From an uncultured bacterium (lineage in GTDB: Bacteria; Actinomycetota; Coriobacteriia; Coriobacteriales; Coriobacteriaceae), in NCBI GenBank assembly GCA_905215755.1, contig CAJMRE010000024.1:1-30819 (forward strand): a stretch of DNA of 30,819 nt, read 5' to 3'. Numbering within the stretch: the first letter of the stretch is position 1; each line of letters opens with the position of its first letter. This document shows, one piece after another, positions 7,358-14,804 of this stretch. The translations under genes and the position numbers were made by a program. Under the pieces are notes generated by a model. That model was not told the DNA's origin. It searched no databases and saw only the letters and a program-made list of their open reading frames with translations.

Positions 7358-8871
7358 TACAGCTCGCCTCCCTTCCCGGCAAAATCGGGCGCGACGGAAA
7401 GCGCGGGCGCACCCGTGGCGGCATCGGCAAAGCCGCGCTCCAGGGCGCGGGCAAACGTGAGCAGCTGACGGTCCTTAAAGGCCGGACCCACCAGCTGGGC
7501 AGAAACAGGCAGCTGAGTATCCTCGCCCAGGCCGAGCGGCACCGAGATACCACCGTTGCCGCAAATGTTGAGCGAGATGGTGTACAGGTCCGAAAGGTAC
7601 ATCTGCGTGGGGTCGCTAATCTCGCCAAACTTAAAGGCCGTGCGCGGTGAGGCGGGCATGAGGATGGTGTCCACCTTGGCATACGCGGCGTCGTAGTCCT
7701 GCGTGATGAGCGTGCGGGCCTTTTGCGCAGCGTAGTAATACTTGTCGTACACGCCCGAGCTCAGCAGGTAGGCGCCGAGCATCTGACGGCGCTTGGCCTC
7801 GGCGCCAAAGCCGTGGGCACGCGAGAGCGAGCTCTGGTCGGACAGGTTGGCGCAGCCCTCCTCCTGATAGCCGTAGCGAATGCCGTCGAAGCGGGCCAGG
7901 TTGGAGAACGCCTCGGCCGGGCCGATGACGTAGTAGGCGGCGATGGCGGCGTCCAGGTGCGGCAGGTCGACCTCGACCAGCTCGGCGCCCTGGTTCTGCA
8001 GCTCCTGGGCGGCGCGCTGAACAGCGACCTTGACCTCGGGCGTCAGGCCCTCGGCCTCCATAAACGCGGGGATAATACCCACACGCTTGCCCTCGATGCT
8101 GTCGTTGAGATGCTCGGTAAAGTCGACGGCGCAATCCTGGCTGGTGCAGTCGTACGGATCGTGGCCCGCGCCGGTAAGCGCGTTCATGGCCAGCGCGACA
8201 TCCTCGACCGTGCGGCCAAAGGGGCCCACCTGGTCGAGCGACGAGCCAAAGGCAACCACACCGTAACGGCTCACGGCGCCATACGTGGGTTTAAAGCCCA
8301 CCACGCCGCACAGCGACGCCGGCTGGCGAATGGAGCCGCCGGTGTCCGAGCCCAGCGAGAGCGCGACCTCGCCCGCGGCGACGGCTGCAGCGGAGCCGCC
8401 CGAGGAGCCGCCGGGCACGCGCTCGGTATCCCAGGGGTTGTTGGTGCGGTGGAACGCCGAGCTCTCGGTAGAGCTGCCAAAGGCAAACTCGTCCATGTTG
8501 GCCTTGCCCATGGGCAGGCAGCCGGCATCGAGCATGCGCTGGACGCAGGTGGCGGTGTAGACGCTCTGGTAGTCCTCGAGCATGCGGGAAGCGCAGGTGG
8601 TGCGCGTGCCCACGAGGTTCATGTTGTCCTTAATGGCCAGCGGCACGCCCGCGAGCGGGGGCAGTGGCTTGCCTGCGGCACGGTCGGCATCCACGCGCGC
8701 AGCGGCCTCAAGCGCGAGCTCGGGCGCCACCTGCAGGAATGCCTGGACCCCGCCCTCGCGCGCCTCGATGGCGGCAAGGGAGGCCTGGGCCACCTCGGTA
8801 GCGGTAAAGTCGCCGGCGGCAACGCCCGCGGCGATCTGGGCGGCGGTAAGGGAATCGAAGCTCTGAGCCAT
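7357..8871 (-). CDS. gatA: Aspartyl/glutamyl-tRNA(Asn/Gln) amidotransferase subunit A (glutaminase)
   Basis: GatA is the amidase-signature subunit that releases ammonia from glutamine and passes it to GatB. The 504 residues match the usual family length. The Ser-cisSer-Lys triad is visible: K81 in GVPLAIKDN, S156 in GGSSGGS and S180 in SDTGGSIR, offset by two from S. aureus GatA. The amidase signature runs over about residues 150-205. The ATG overlaps the gatC stop by one base and its own stop overlaps the gatB start by one base, giving a tightly coupled C-A-B order. The operon implies that Gln-tRNA(Gln), Asn-tRNA(Asn) or both are made by transamidation in this organism. Confidence 0.98.
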   Translation of the reverse strand: MAQSFDSLTAAQIAAGVAAGDFTATEVAQASLAAIEAREGGVQAFLQVAPELALEAAARVDADRAAGKPLPPLAGVPLAIKDNMNLVGTRTTCASRMLEDYQSVYTATCVQRMLDAGCLPMGKANMDEFAFGSSTESSAFHRTNNPWDTERVPGGSSGGSAAAVAAGEVALSLGSDTGGSIRQPASLCGVVGFKPTYGAVSRYGVVAFGSSLDQVGPFGRTVEDVALAMNALTGAGHDPYDCTSQDCAVDFTEHLNDSIEGKRVGIIPAFMEAEGLTPEVKVAVQRAAQELQNQGAELVEVDLPHLDAAIAAYYVIGPAEAFSNLARFDGIRYGYQEEGCANLSDQSSLSRAHGFGAEAKRRQMLGAYLLSSGVYDKYYYAAQKARTLITQDYDAAYAKVDTILMPASPRTAFKFGEISDPTQMYLSDLYTISLNICGNGGISVPLGLGEDTQLPVSAQLVGPAFKDRQLLTFARALERGFADAATGAPALSVAPDFAGKGGEL

Positions 8872-9182
8872 TACTCGCTCTCCCCCTCTCCCAAAATGGA
8901 CGGCACGCGGAAGTAGCGATCGCGCGCGCTGCCGGCGTTTTCGAGCGCGACGTCGAGCGGCAGGTCGCGCTCGGGCTCGCGCAGGTCATCGCCCATCACG
9001 TTGGACAGGCTTCCGATAGGATGGAACGTGGGCTCCACGTCGGGCAAGTCATATTGCAAGACGGGCTCGAGCATCTGGACGGCGTCGTTCAGGTAGGACG
9101 TCATCTGGGTGAGCTCGTCATCGGTCAGTGCGATCTTTGCGTACTCGGCGATGCCGCGCACGTCTTTCTCGCTGAGTGCCAT
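8871..9182 (-). CDS. gatC: Aspartyl/glutamyl-tRNA(Asn/Gln) amidotransferase subunit C
   Basis: GatC is the small subunit that wraps around and stabilises GatA on GatB. The 103-residue product begins MALSEKDVRGIAEYAKIALT, the usual GatC helix. It continues with the family pattern DLPDVEPTFHPIGSLSNVMGDD and REPERDLPLDVALENAGSARDRYFRVPSIL. ATG at 9182 is preceded by GGAAGGGAG at a good distance; an upstream in-frame ATG at 9200 would add six residues and has no ribosome-binding site. It is the first gene of gatCAB. Confidence 0.95.
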   Translation of the reverse strand: MALSEKDVRGIAEYAKIALTDDELTQMTSYLNDAVQMLEPVLQYDLPDVEPTFHPIGSLSNVMGDDLREPERDLPLDVALENAGSARDRYFRVPSILGEGESE

Positions 9183-9217
9183 AGGCGCTCCCTTCCGCAT
9201 AACAGTTAAACCGCTCT

Positions 9218-9223
9218 AGTATA
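9218..9223 (-). promoter_or_regulatory. Candidate -10 element for gatCAB
   Basis: TATACT on the minus strand lies 35 bp before the gatC ATG. No good -35 hexamer was found at 16-18 bp, so this is a weak call based on the -10 element alone. Confidence 0.3.
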
Positions 9224-9330
9224 CAAGGCAACGCCGCTTGGAGCAGGTGCTTTACCTAAATGCAGCGAAAACGTAACGAGGCGGCGGGCTGGCAGGCTGC
9301 GGGCTGGCGATTCTGCTGCGAAATCGCACC

Positions 9331-9393
9331 GTCCATAGCGAAAACCGTCCTGTCCACAGCGAAAAGCATCCCGCCCACAACGAAAACCATCAC
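9331..9393. repeat. Three imperfect 21-bp tandem repeats
   Basis: Units at 9331-9351, 9352-9372 and 9373-9393 share the pattern (G)YCCAYARCGAAAASCRTCC. The third runs into palindrome A1. They occupy the gap between gatC and the sortase, and I see no credible gene there. Confidence 0.6.
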
Positions 9394-9448
9394 AACATTC
9401 GACGCTTTTCGCCAAAATCGCGATTTTCATCGAATGTTGTGATGGTTT
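9384..9448. repeat. Palindromic repeat family A, copy A1 (65 bp)
   Basis: The arms are AAACCATCACAACATTCGA and its exact reverse complement, enclosing 27 bp that contain the palindrome AAAATCGCGATTTT. It lies 58 bp downstream of the sortase stop codon. Other copies are at 21438, 25550 and 26792. Confidence 0.9.
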
Positions 9449-9460
9449 AGAAGCCCCCGA

Positions 9461-9493
9461 CCACCGCAAAGGTGCCTGTCCCCATTGTGGTGG
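9461..9493. repeat. Palindromic repeat family B, copy B1 (33 bp)
   Basis: It starts CCACCGCAAAGG and ends ATTGTGGTGG around a GTGCCTGTCC-type loop. It ends 13 bp before the sortase stop codon on the minus-strand map, so it follows that stop in the RNA. Other copies are at 20412, 21374 and 22964. Two arm bases differ from the consensus. Confidence 0.85.
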
Positions 9494-9506
9494 TTCTGAA
9501 CAATGG

Positions 9507-10445
9507 CTATGCCGAGGCCTTGGCCTTGCGGCGCTTGCGGATCGCGTGGATCACGATGTCCAGCAGCAACAGCACAATGGCCACAACCACGATAAGCACG
9601 GCAAACTCGCGCTTGCCCCAGTGGCGGCCGGCCAGCGACTTTTGCTTGTCGACATCCTTCTTGTTGTACTTGGTGCGCACGCAATGCACCAGCAGGCGGT
9701 GGTCGTTCACGCCGTAGGGCGTGCAGGTGACGAGCGTCACCTTGTCGGCTCCGGGCTCGATGGTCAGCGACTCCATCTCCTCGGGCAGCACGACCTCGGA
9801 GTCCACCATCTTGTAGGCGAGCGTCTTGTTCATGGTGTGCAGCAGCACCAGGTCGCCGGGTTCCAGCGAATGGATGTCGTCGAACATGCTCAGGTTGCGC
9901 ATACCCGAGTGCGCGGTGAGCACGCAATGCGTCGAGGTGCCGCCCACCGGCAGGCTCGTGCCCTCCAGGTGGCCAACGCCCGCCATAAGGACTTCCTCGC
10001 TCGTGCCGTGGTAGATGGGCATGCTCACGTCGATGGAGGGGATCTCGACCCAGCTCATCATGGGGTCGCGGTCGAAGATGAGCTGCTGAGCGTAGGGCTC
10101 GATCTGGTCGGCGGGGAGCTCGGTGGCCTCGCCCGCCAGCTGCTCGTTAAAGGAGCGCGCCTGGAGCAGAATGCGCTCGCGCTCCTCGGCAGACAGCGCG
10201 TCCACGGTGCTGGACACCGTGCTGATCTGGTTGAACACGCCCGAGGCCTCGAGCCGGTCCAAGATCCACGGCCAGGTCATAAGGCCCACGCCAATAAGGA
10301 TGATGACGATGGTGATGAGACGGTCGGCCCAGCGCGGCAACCGCTTGCGACGACGCTTGGGCTTTGGTTGAGGTTTGGGTTGAGGGCTTGAGCCGCCGTT
10401 GGCCGCGGCGTTATTGCTCTTCATATGTTTGGCGCCCTGCACCAT
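9507..10445 (-). CDS. Class C (pilus-polymerising) sortase
   Basis: This is a membrane-anchored transpeptidase expected to join pilin subunits through their LPXTG-like signals. The 312-residue product has a Pro/Lys/Arg-rich cytoplasmic N-terminus, a membrane helix at about residues 42-62 and a lid-like DPMMSW segment. Catalytic histidine lies in THCVLTAHSGM, catalytic cysteine in TLVTCTPYGVNDHR with the conserved arginine just after, and a C-terminal membrane helix is followed by RKRRKAKA. The two membrane segments and the lid are class C features. ATG at 10445 follows GAGGAG by nine bases. Unusually, it is separated from the pilin genes by a toxin-antitoxin-like pair and a small gene, and the pilin operon ends in its own terminator. 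It therefore probably has its own promoter (weak -10 TATTAT at 10484-10489). Confidence 0.93.
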   Translation of the reverse strand: MVQGAKHMKSNNAAANGGSSPQPKPQPKPKRRRKRLPRWADRLITIVIILIGVGLMTWPWILDRLEASGVFNQISTVSSTVDALSAEERERILLQARSFNEQLAGEATELPADQIEPYAQQLIFDRDPMMSWVEIPSIDVSMPIYHGTSEEVLMAGVGHLEGTSLPVGGTSTHCVLTAHSGMRNLSMFDDIHSLEPGDLVLLHTMNKTLAYKMVDSEVVLPEEMESLTIEPGADKVTLVTCTPYGVNDHRLLVHCVRTKYNKKDVDKQKSLAGRHWGKREFAVLIVVVAIVLLLLDIVIHAIRKRRKAKASA

Positions 10446-10510
10446 CGCCGGTCACTCCTCTATAGCTCAGGTTGTCTAAACAAATAATAGCCGATTAGCG
10501 AGCTTCCGCG

Positions 10511-10541
10511 CCGGACAACGCAGCTAGACTGCACCGTCCGG
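10511..10541. terminator. Stem-loop between the nucleotidyltransferase gene and the sortase gene
   Basis: CCGGAC-aac-GCAG-ctaga-CTGC-acc-GTCCGG folds into a two-part stem just downstream of the nucleotidyltransferase stop. There is no T run, so termination by it is uncertain. Confidence 0.35.
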
Positions 10542-10556
10542 GCCACGTAACCACAC

Positions 10557-11336
10557 TCAACCAATCAAGCCATATGTTGCTTTCATCGTCTCAAGCAACT
10601 GCGCCATCGTTGCGCCCGCAACCCCGATCTGTTTCAGATTGACGTCGCCCACCTCACAATCTTTAACAAACGCAATCATATCGTCCTTCAGTTCTCCGCG
10701 CAGGTCGACACCTTCCGACTCGCCAAGCAGCTGAGCAAGCCTCAGCGCATCGCGTTTATGCTTTTTTACCTTCTTCGAATCAACGTTCTCCCCCGCTTCC
10801 CTTCTAGCTTTTAGGTCGAGATACGCCTTCGCTTTGAACGGGACAATGTATTCCGTACCCAGGACCGAAACGCCGCCTACGGTCCGAATTCCCTGAAGGA
10901 ACAAGCTGTAGTAAGCATCGTCCAACAAAATTGCCGAAAGACTGCTTATGTTTTCATCAACGTGAATTGGCGCCACATCAATCCCCTCACGACTCTTTAG
11001 AAAGTCGGGGCACTTCGCGAAGAGTTCGATCATATGGGGGTAACCCGGCCTCTTAGGCTCTGTGAACCGATAAAAACATGAGCCTTTGCCTTTGCCTTCG
11101 CCCCAGCCGCAGCGGTAACCGCCATCACGCACCAAAGTCCATATGGCTTCTGCCGTCTGAGGCAACCGGTCATCGGCGACAATTACCACATCAAAATCGT
11201 GAGTCGCCCTAAACGGAAGTCCCGCCTCCGCGAGCAAAATGTCGCATGCCGTGCCGCCGATAAGGGCATACGATCCTGCAGCTTCTTGCATATGCTGCTG
11301 AAATTCTTGGAGGCCTTCTACAGCGCTTCTTGCCAT
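10557..11336 (-). CDS. Nucleotidyltransferase-fold protein, AbiEii-like (candidate type IV toxin)
   Basis: This 259-residue protein has a nucleotidyltransferase signature: ALIGGTACDIL at about residues 25-35, then FRATHDFDVVIV, giving the G-G-T and D-x-D metal/nucleotide site. A Lys/Arg-rich stretch (residues ~178-197) and a helical C-terminus follow, broadly as in AbiEii/COG2253 proteins. The spacing between GGT and DFD is longer than in the classic GSX10DXD motif, so family membership is approximate. The gene overlaps the end of the upstream HTH gene by 19 bp, with AAAGGG before ATG 11336. The order, regulator first then nucleotidyltransferase, is the arrangement of AbiE-type toxin-antitoxin/phage-defence pairs. 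GC content is lower than the sortase, suggesting horizontal gain. Toxicity is inferred, not shown. Confidence 0.75.
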   Translation of the reverse strand: MARSAVEGLQEFQQHMQEAAGSYALIGGTACDILLAEAGLPFRATHDFDVVIVADDRLPQTAEAIWTLVRDGGYRCGWGEGKGKGSCFYRFTEPKRPGYPHMIELFAKCPDFLKSREGIDVAPIHVDENISSLSAILLDDAYYSLFLQGIRTVGGVSVLGTEYIVPFKAKAYLDLKARREAGENVDSKKVKKHKRDALRLAQLLGESEGVDLRGELKDDMIAFVKDCEVGDVNLKQIGVAGATMAQLLETMKATYGLIG

Positions 11337-12289
11337 GGATATTCCCTTTCAAACATTCGATCGACTTCGAGCTGAATTCGCTCATCGTCAATTGCCGCCA
11401 AAGATAGCGCAAGCGAAATGTTGTCGACACGGGAGGAGTCGGCAAACACGGGCGCATAGCGCCACACTTGGATCATCGCCGTCTCGTTATCCGGCAACTC
11501 CCCGTCTGCGACTTCGAGGTCGCTCAGTTGACGCCATGCACTTCTTAAGACGGCCTTTTGTTCCATGCCCGGCGCAGCGAGCATCGAACGCGCGGCGAGC
11601 GCCGTCTCCCCGGCGTCAACAAGACAGTCGATCTGCGGCGTCTTCCTTGCAAAAAAGACCTTCGAGACAGGCGAGGAGAGCTCTGCCATGTGCTCACTGA
11701 GCAAAAGATCAACAGCAACAGGGAACACGACGACACGTCGCTCGCGACGCTCGCGCCTCGCGAGCCCCCTGTCAACAAGCTCGGTTATGGCCTCACTCGC
11801 GCGGCTTGCCGAAATCCCAAGCGCACGACAAAGGTCATAGGGACGATATGGCTCCTGGGCTACTCCCCAGATTGCGGCAGCCTGTGCGTTGGGTGACATC
11901 TTGGTCGCGCGATTGCGAAACCGGGCACCGCCCCTCTCCGTGCAGGCTGTGCCCATAAATGGAAGAAAAGCCTGTCTACCTGGGCAGACAAAGGGAATCC
12001 CTTGTGCGATCAATGCTTTGCGCTGACGTGCATCGGCATCAGGAAACGAAACGACAACAGGAGTCTCCGCGCGTAAGGCTAGCTGACTATAGACTCTCTT
12101 AGCCTCGGGAAGCCCGACGCCAGTAGGCAAACTTGCAAGCAAAAACGAAAAACCGTTTGCGTCAACAGCGCGGACCTCAACCGCCCGCAGATGCAGCGGC
12201 AAGCGTGTGGATCCAGGCCAAGTTTTGGCCTTGGCGGAGAGGCCTAGTGCTTCTTGTAAGTAGATTAGCGCTTCGTTCATTTCCATCAT
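11318..12289 (-). CDS. Winged-HTH protein, candidate antitoxin/autorepressor of the nucleotidyltransferase
   Basis: The product is about 323 residues. The N-terminal ~130 residues form an alpha/beta region containing IPFVCPGRQAFLPFMG, which I recognise only as recurring in HTH proteins encoded next to nucleotidyltransferases. A winged helix-turn-helix follows at about residues 146-190 (YDLCRALGISASRASEAITELVDRGL), then a C-terminal region that could hold the antitoxin surface. Start choice is uncertain: ATG at 12289 (MMEMNEAL) has GGAA about ten bases upstream, whereas ATG at 12325 has none close by. The gene would be co-transcribed with the nucleotidyltransferase. A palindrome overlaps the probable transcription start, as expected for autoregulation. 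A plain MarR-like regulator is the alternative. Confidence 0.7.
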   Translation of the reverse strand: MMEMNEALIYLQEALGLSAKAKTWPGSTRLPLHLRAVEVRAVDANGFSFLLASLPTGVGLPEAKRVYSQLALRAETPVVVSFPDADARQRKALIAQGIPFVCPGRQAFLPFMGTACTERGGARFRNRATKMSPNAQAAAIWGVAQEPYRPYDLCRALGISASRASEAITELVDRGLARRERRERRVVVFPVAVDLLLSEHMAELSSPVSKVFFARKTPQIDCLVDAGETALAARSMLAAPGMEQKAVLRSAWRQLSDLEVADGELPDNETAMIQVWRYAPVFADSSRVDNISLALSLAAIDDERIQLEVDRMFEREYPWQEAL

Positions 12290-12298
12290 TTTCGTTTG

Positions 12299-12322
12299 AT
12301 TCCAGTTTATATTGGAATTATA
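12299..12322 (-). promoter_or_regulatory. -10 element and 20-bp palindrome (candidate promoter/operator of the toxin-antitoxin pair)
   Basis: On the minus strand TATAAT (12322-12317) is followed at once by the palindrome ATTCCA-n8-TGGAAT (12299-12318), which would cover the transcription start. The ATG at 12289 lies about 20 bp further on. No convincing -35 was found. The layout suits autorepression by the HTH protein. Confidence 0.5.
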
Positions 12323-12487
12323 CATAATTTTCGGAATTGACGAGATTCCTTTCGTGCATAAGCCCGCATTTGAGTTTTCAGAATGTCCCGGATCGGCGGG
12401 GCGATTCGGGATACAATGTCAATAGAAAACGACGCACCCTGCGTAAGTGTACGAGAGCGCGGGCGGCCTAGTTTTCTGGTTTTGTTA

Positions 12488-12515
12488 AATGCCCGGGATC
12501 CTACCCCCGGGCATT
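12488..12515. terminator. GC-rich hairpin terminator, possibly bidirectional
   Basis: AATGCCCGGG and CCCGGGCATT form a perfect 10-bp stem with an 8-base loop. It starts directly after the stop of the 50-residue gene on the minus strand. On the plus strand it is followed by CTTATTT and on the minus strand by TAACAAAA, so it could end transcripts from both sides. Confidence 0.6.
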
Positions 12516-12516
12516 C

Positions 12517-12669
12517 TTATTTGCGCTTGTTGCGGCGCAAATGCCTTCTGCCGTCCGCACCGCGCGTGCGCCTACGGACCTTAATCCGAACCTCATACGA
12601 GTCAAGAAACGCGATGACGAACGAGCCCACCGCCGCGAGGGCGGCGAGCGCGTTAAGGAATTTCAGCAT
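12517..12669 (-). CDS. Small membrane protein of 50 residues with a basic tail
   Basis: Directly behind a perfect ribosome-binding site (GGAGGT, eight bases from the ATG at 12669) lies a 50-codon ORF. Residues 4-22 (FLNALAALAAVGSFVIAFL) form one membrane helix. Residues 29-50 are strongly basic (RIKVRRRTRG ... HLRRNKRK). The stop is followed at once by a strong hairpin terminator. One helix plus a basic tail is the shape of type I toxins and of small membrane regulators, but it matches no family I know. It is not coupled to the pilus operon, which terminates before it, and it sits between that operon and the nucleotidyltransferase pair. Confidence 0.6.
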   Translation of the reverse strand: MLKFLNALAALAAVGSFVIAFLDSYEVRIKVRRRTRGADGRRHLRRNKRK

Positions 12670-12732
12670 TTGGGGACCTCCGATCGAGTCGTCGGCCGCC
12701 CGCGCACGGGATGCGTCGCAAGGCCATTTTAC

Positions 12733-12746
12733 TGCGAGTACTCGCA
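12733..12746. promoter_or_regulatory. 14-bp perfect palindrome upstream of the small membrane-protein gene
   Basis: TGCGAGTACTCGCA is fully self-complementary and lies 64 bp before the small ORF's ATG. A weak promoter pair (TTGCAA, 17 bp, TGTAAG on the minus strand) lies just upstream, which would place the palindrome at the transcription start. Operator function is a guess. Confidence 0.35.
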
Positions 12747-12834
12747 CTTACAGCTGGCAAACGCAATAATTGCAAACATCTGTTCGATATTCATACGCTT
12801 GATCTATCGGGCAATGAAACCTGACTGCGTTGTC

Positions 12835-12874
12835 CAAAAAGAACGGGGCAGGCTCCAGTGCGGAGTCTGCCCCG
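12835..12874 (-). terminator. Intrinsic terminator of the pilus operon
   Basis: On the minus strand CGGGGCAGACTCC and GGAGCCTGCCCCG form a 13-bp stem with one mismatch around a 5-base loop, followed by TTCTTTTT. It lies about 100 bp beyond the stop of the last pilin gene, so the sortase further downstream is not an obvious member of this transcript. Confidence 0.85.
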
Positions 12875-12974
12875 AAAAGAGAATGGCAAAGCAAGAACGT
12901 GGATGGACGAGAAAAGTGTCCGCAAGTCTCATGGCCATCACATCCCACCTGCCAAAGGGATGGGTGAGCGAGCG

Positions 12975-14696
12975 CTACTCCTGCTCGGACTCCTCGGCCT
13001 GCTTACGGCTGCGGATGAGGTGCGCCACGCCGATGCACAGCACCGCGCCACCAGCGATCCAAGTGAAGGTCACACCGTTGAGACCGGTGAGCGGGAGGCC
13101 AGAGCCCTTCTCGTTCTTGACGGTAAGGGTGATGGTGCCGCCGTCGGCTGCCGGGGTAACCATGGTGGGATTATTGCTCCCCGCGGTTACCTTCAGCGTA
13201 TTCGGGTCGGTGTTATCATCGAGCTTCTCGCCCTCGAGCTTATCAAGGCCATTGGCTTCAATGGTGAAGTTAAAGTCTATCAGCGTGTTGTAGCCGGGGT
13301 TACTGCCCTCGACCTCGTGCACCGTGTAGGTGCCGGCATCGAGACCCGCTACGCTGATCTCGCCATTTTTATTAGTCGTGAACTCATAAGGATTAGCGCC
13401 GAGATTGCCTTTCTCTTGGACAAACTTGCCATTGGAGGACGCGCCGTCAGGAGTCGTGGCTTGAATGATGAACCTTACGCCCTCAAGCTTCTTGGCCGTC
13501 TCCACAGAGTCAACCTTGACGAGTCTGAGCGCGTAGGTGTAGTCGCGGACGGTATCGGGCACAGACTCACCCGTTCCTTCGCCCATGGGATTGTTGGAAT
13601 AAATGAGTTTTACGGCGTTGTCGTTACCTGTGCCGCCGACAGTAACGTTCGTAGCCTTCGTGGGATCAAGCATAGCGGTGTAAGTGACAACGACATTGGA
13701 GCTACCGTCGAGCGCCGCGCCAGCCTGTTTCGCAGCAGTCTTGAGGTCGGTAAACTTAACAGTCAACGTGTTAGTTGAATCAATCGAAACATCGTAACCG
13801 GTCTTGGCGCCAGAAGTCGTGTTGCGTGGAAGAATCATATTACCGATTTTAACAACGACGCTGTTAGCATCTGCCGTCAGGCCGCCAGAAAGCTTATCGC
13901 TGAACTCATAACGGTAAGTACCGAACGTAGCGATATTGCTGGCAACGGTACCAGTCAGCTTATACTTAACTTGCTCACCCATCTGAGAGTCGGCCTTGTC
14001 GGCCCAATTGCTGCCGTTATCGTTTTTGATCTTCTTCTCGACCGTGGGGACGCTCTTCTTGGGGGCTACCCTAACGTCAGAGCCACCGACAATGGTGAAA
14101 ATCGGCGAAGTGTGCACGTCAGTATTGCCGGTCTTACTGGGCACATCGGTCACGAAAAGCCAGTAGCCTTGGTCCAGACTCTCAAAGTTACCCTTGCTGG
14201 AATTGCTTGGCTGTGTCCAAGTAAGCGTCTTGTCCCCCTCCAAGGCCTCGGCAATCAAGTCCAGAACCGTGCCATTATCAACCGCCGTAGTCTCTCCATA
14301 ATTAGAGCCCTGAGTCGTGCTGATGAACTCCGCCCACGTCTGGGCGTCCTCATTTACGTTAGGTACTCCAGGAACGCCTTTGAGCGCAGTCGTAACGAGG
14401 GTTTTCACATTACCCGAAGCCCACTTAATATCGGAAAGAGTCTTAGCGGCCGAGACATCCCAGCTCCCATCGCCCTTCTGATCCTGCGTGACCTTCGCGG
14501 TGAAGATCTGAATGCCCTTGAATGTCGTGTCGGTGTATGCTTCGTCGGTGATAGCCACCTTACCCCTCTCCGTGGCCACCGTCGGCGTGCCCGCCGCAAA
14601 CGCCATGGTCACCGGCGCCATCACGCCACCAAAGCTCAGCGCTGCTGTGAGGCCGGCGGTTACTGCCAGGCGTGCGATGTTCTTGCTCATGCTCAT
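12975..14696 (-). CDS. LPXTG-anchored fimbrial (pilin) subunit, SpaA/FimA-like
   Basis: This is a 573-residue surface pilin. A signal peptide (residues ~1-35, cut near AFAAG) is followed by an N-terminal fimbrial domain with FKGIQIFTA and GYWLFVTD. A pilin-motif-like VAPKKSVP with K213/K214 could donate the lysine for polymerisation. Middle isopeptide-type domains follow, then a CNA-B/SpaA domain from about residue 400 ending TYTVHEVEGSNPGYN (E-box-like), and the sorting signal LPLTG at about 534 with a membrane helix and short charged tail. ATG at 14696 lies seven bases behind AGAGGA; an in-frame ATG at 14762 has no such site. It is the last gene before the operon terminator and, as second backbone-type subunit, is either main shaft or accessory pilin. 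Its GC content is far below that of the gene upstream. Confidence 0.9.
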   Translation of the reverse strand: MSMSKNIARLAVTAGLTAALSFGGVMAPVTMAFAAGTPTVATERGKVAITDEAYTDTTFKGIQIFTAKVTQDQKGDGSWDVSAAKTLSDIKWASGNVKTLVTTALKGVPGVPNVNEDAQTWAEFISTTQGSNYGETTAVDNGTVLDLIAEALEGDKTLTWTQPSNSSKGNFESLDQGYWLFVTDVPSKTGNTDVHTSPIFTIVGGSDVRVAPKKSVPTVEKKIKNDNGSNWADKADSQMGEQVKYKLTGTVASNIATFGTYRYEFSDKLSGGLTADANSVVVKIGNMILPRNTTSGAKTGYDVSIDSTNTLTVKFTDLKTAAKQAGAALDGSSNVVVTYTAMLDPTKATNVTVGGTGNDNAVKLIYSNNPMGEGTGESVPDTVRDYTYALRLVKVDSVETAKKLEGVRFIIQATTPDGASSNGKFVQEKGNLGANPYEFTTNKNGEISVAGLDAGTYTVHEVEGSNPGYNTLIDFNFTIEANGLDKLEGEKLDDNTDPNTLKVTAGSNNPTMVTPAADGGTITLTVKNEKGSGLPLTGLNGVTFTWIAGGAVLCIGVAHLIRSRKQAEESEQE

Positions 14697-14804
14697 CTTC
14701 TTTTCCTCTGCTTTCTGCTCGAATTCCATTTGATCTAAATCTGTCTGTCTGTGTCTTAGCATCTGCTTCGCTACGTCTCGCCCCGCTCTCTGTGGGGCTG
14801 CCAG

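Noticed and set aside
9206..9469. 87-codon minus-strand frame between gatC and the sortase
   Set aside because: It merely reads through the tandem 21-bp repeats and palindrome A1; there is no ribosome-binding site and no protein-like composition.
10446..12974. An insertion sequence or integron carrying the toxin-antitoxin-like pair
   Set aside because: There is no transposase or integrase and I found no matching terminal repeats or target duplications at its edges.
12878..12974. A further small gene between the last pilin and the operon terminator
   Set aside because: No frame here has a start with a ribosome-binding site and a plausible length.
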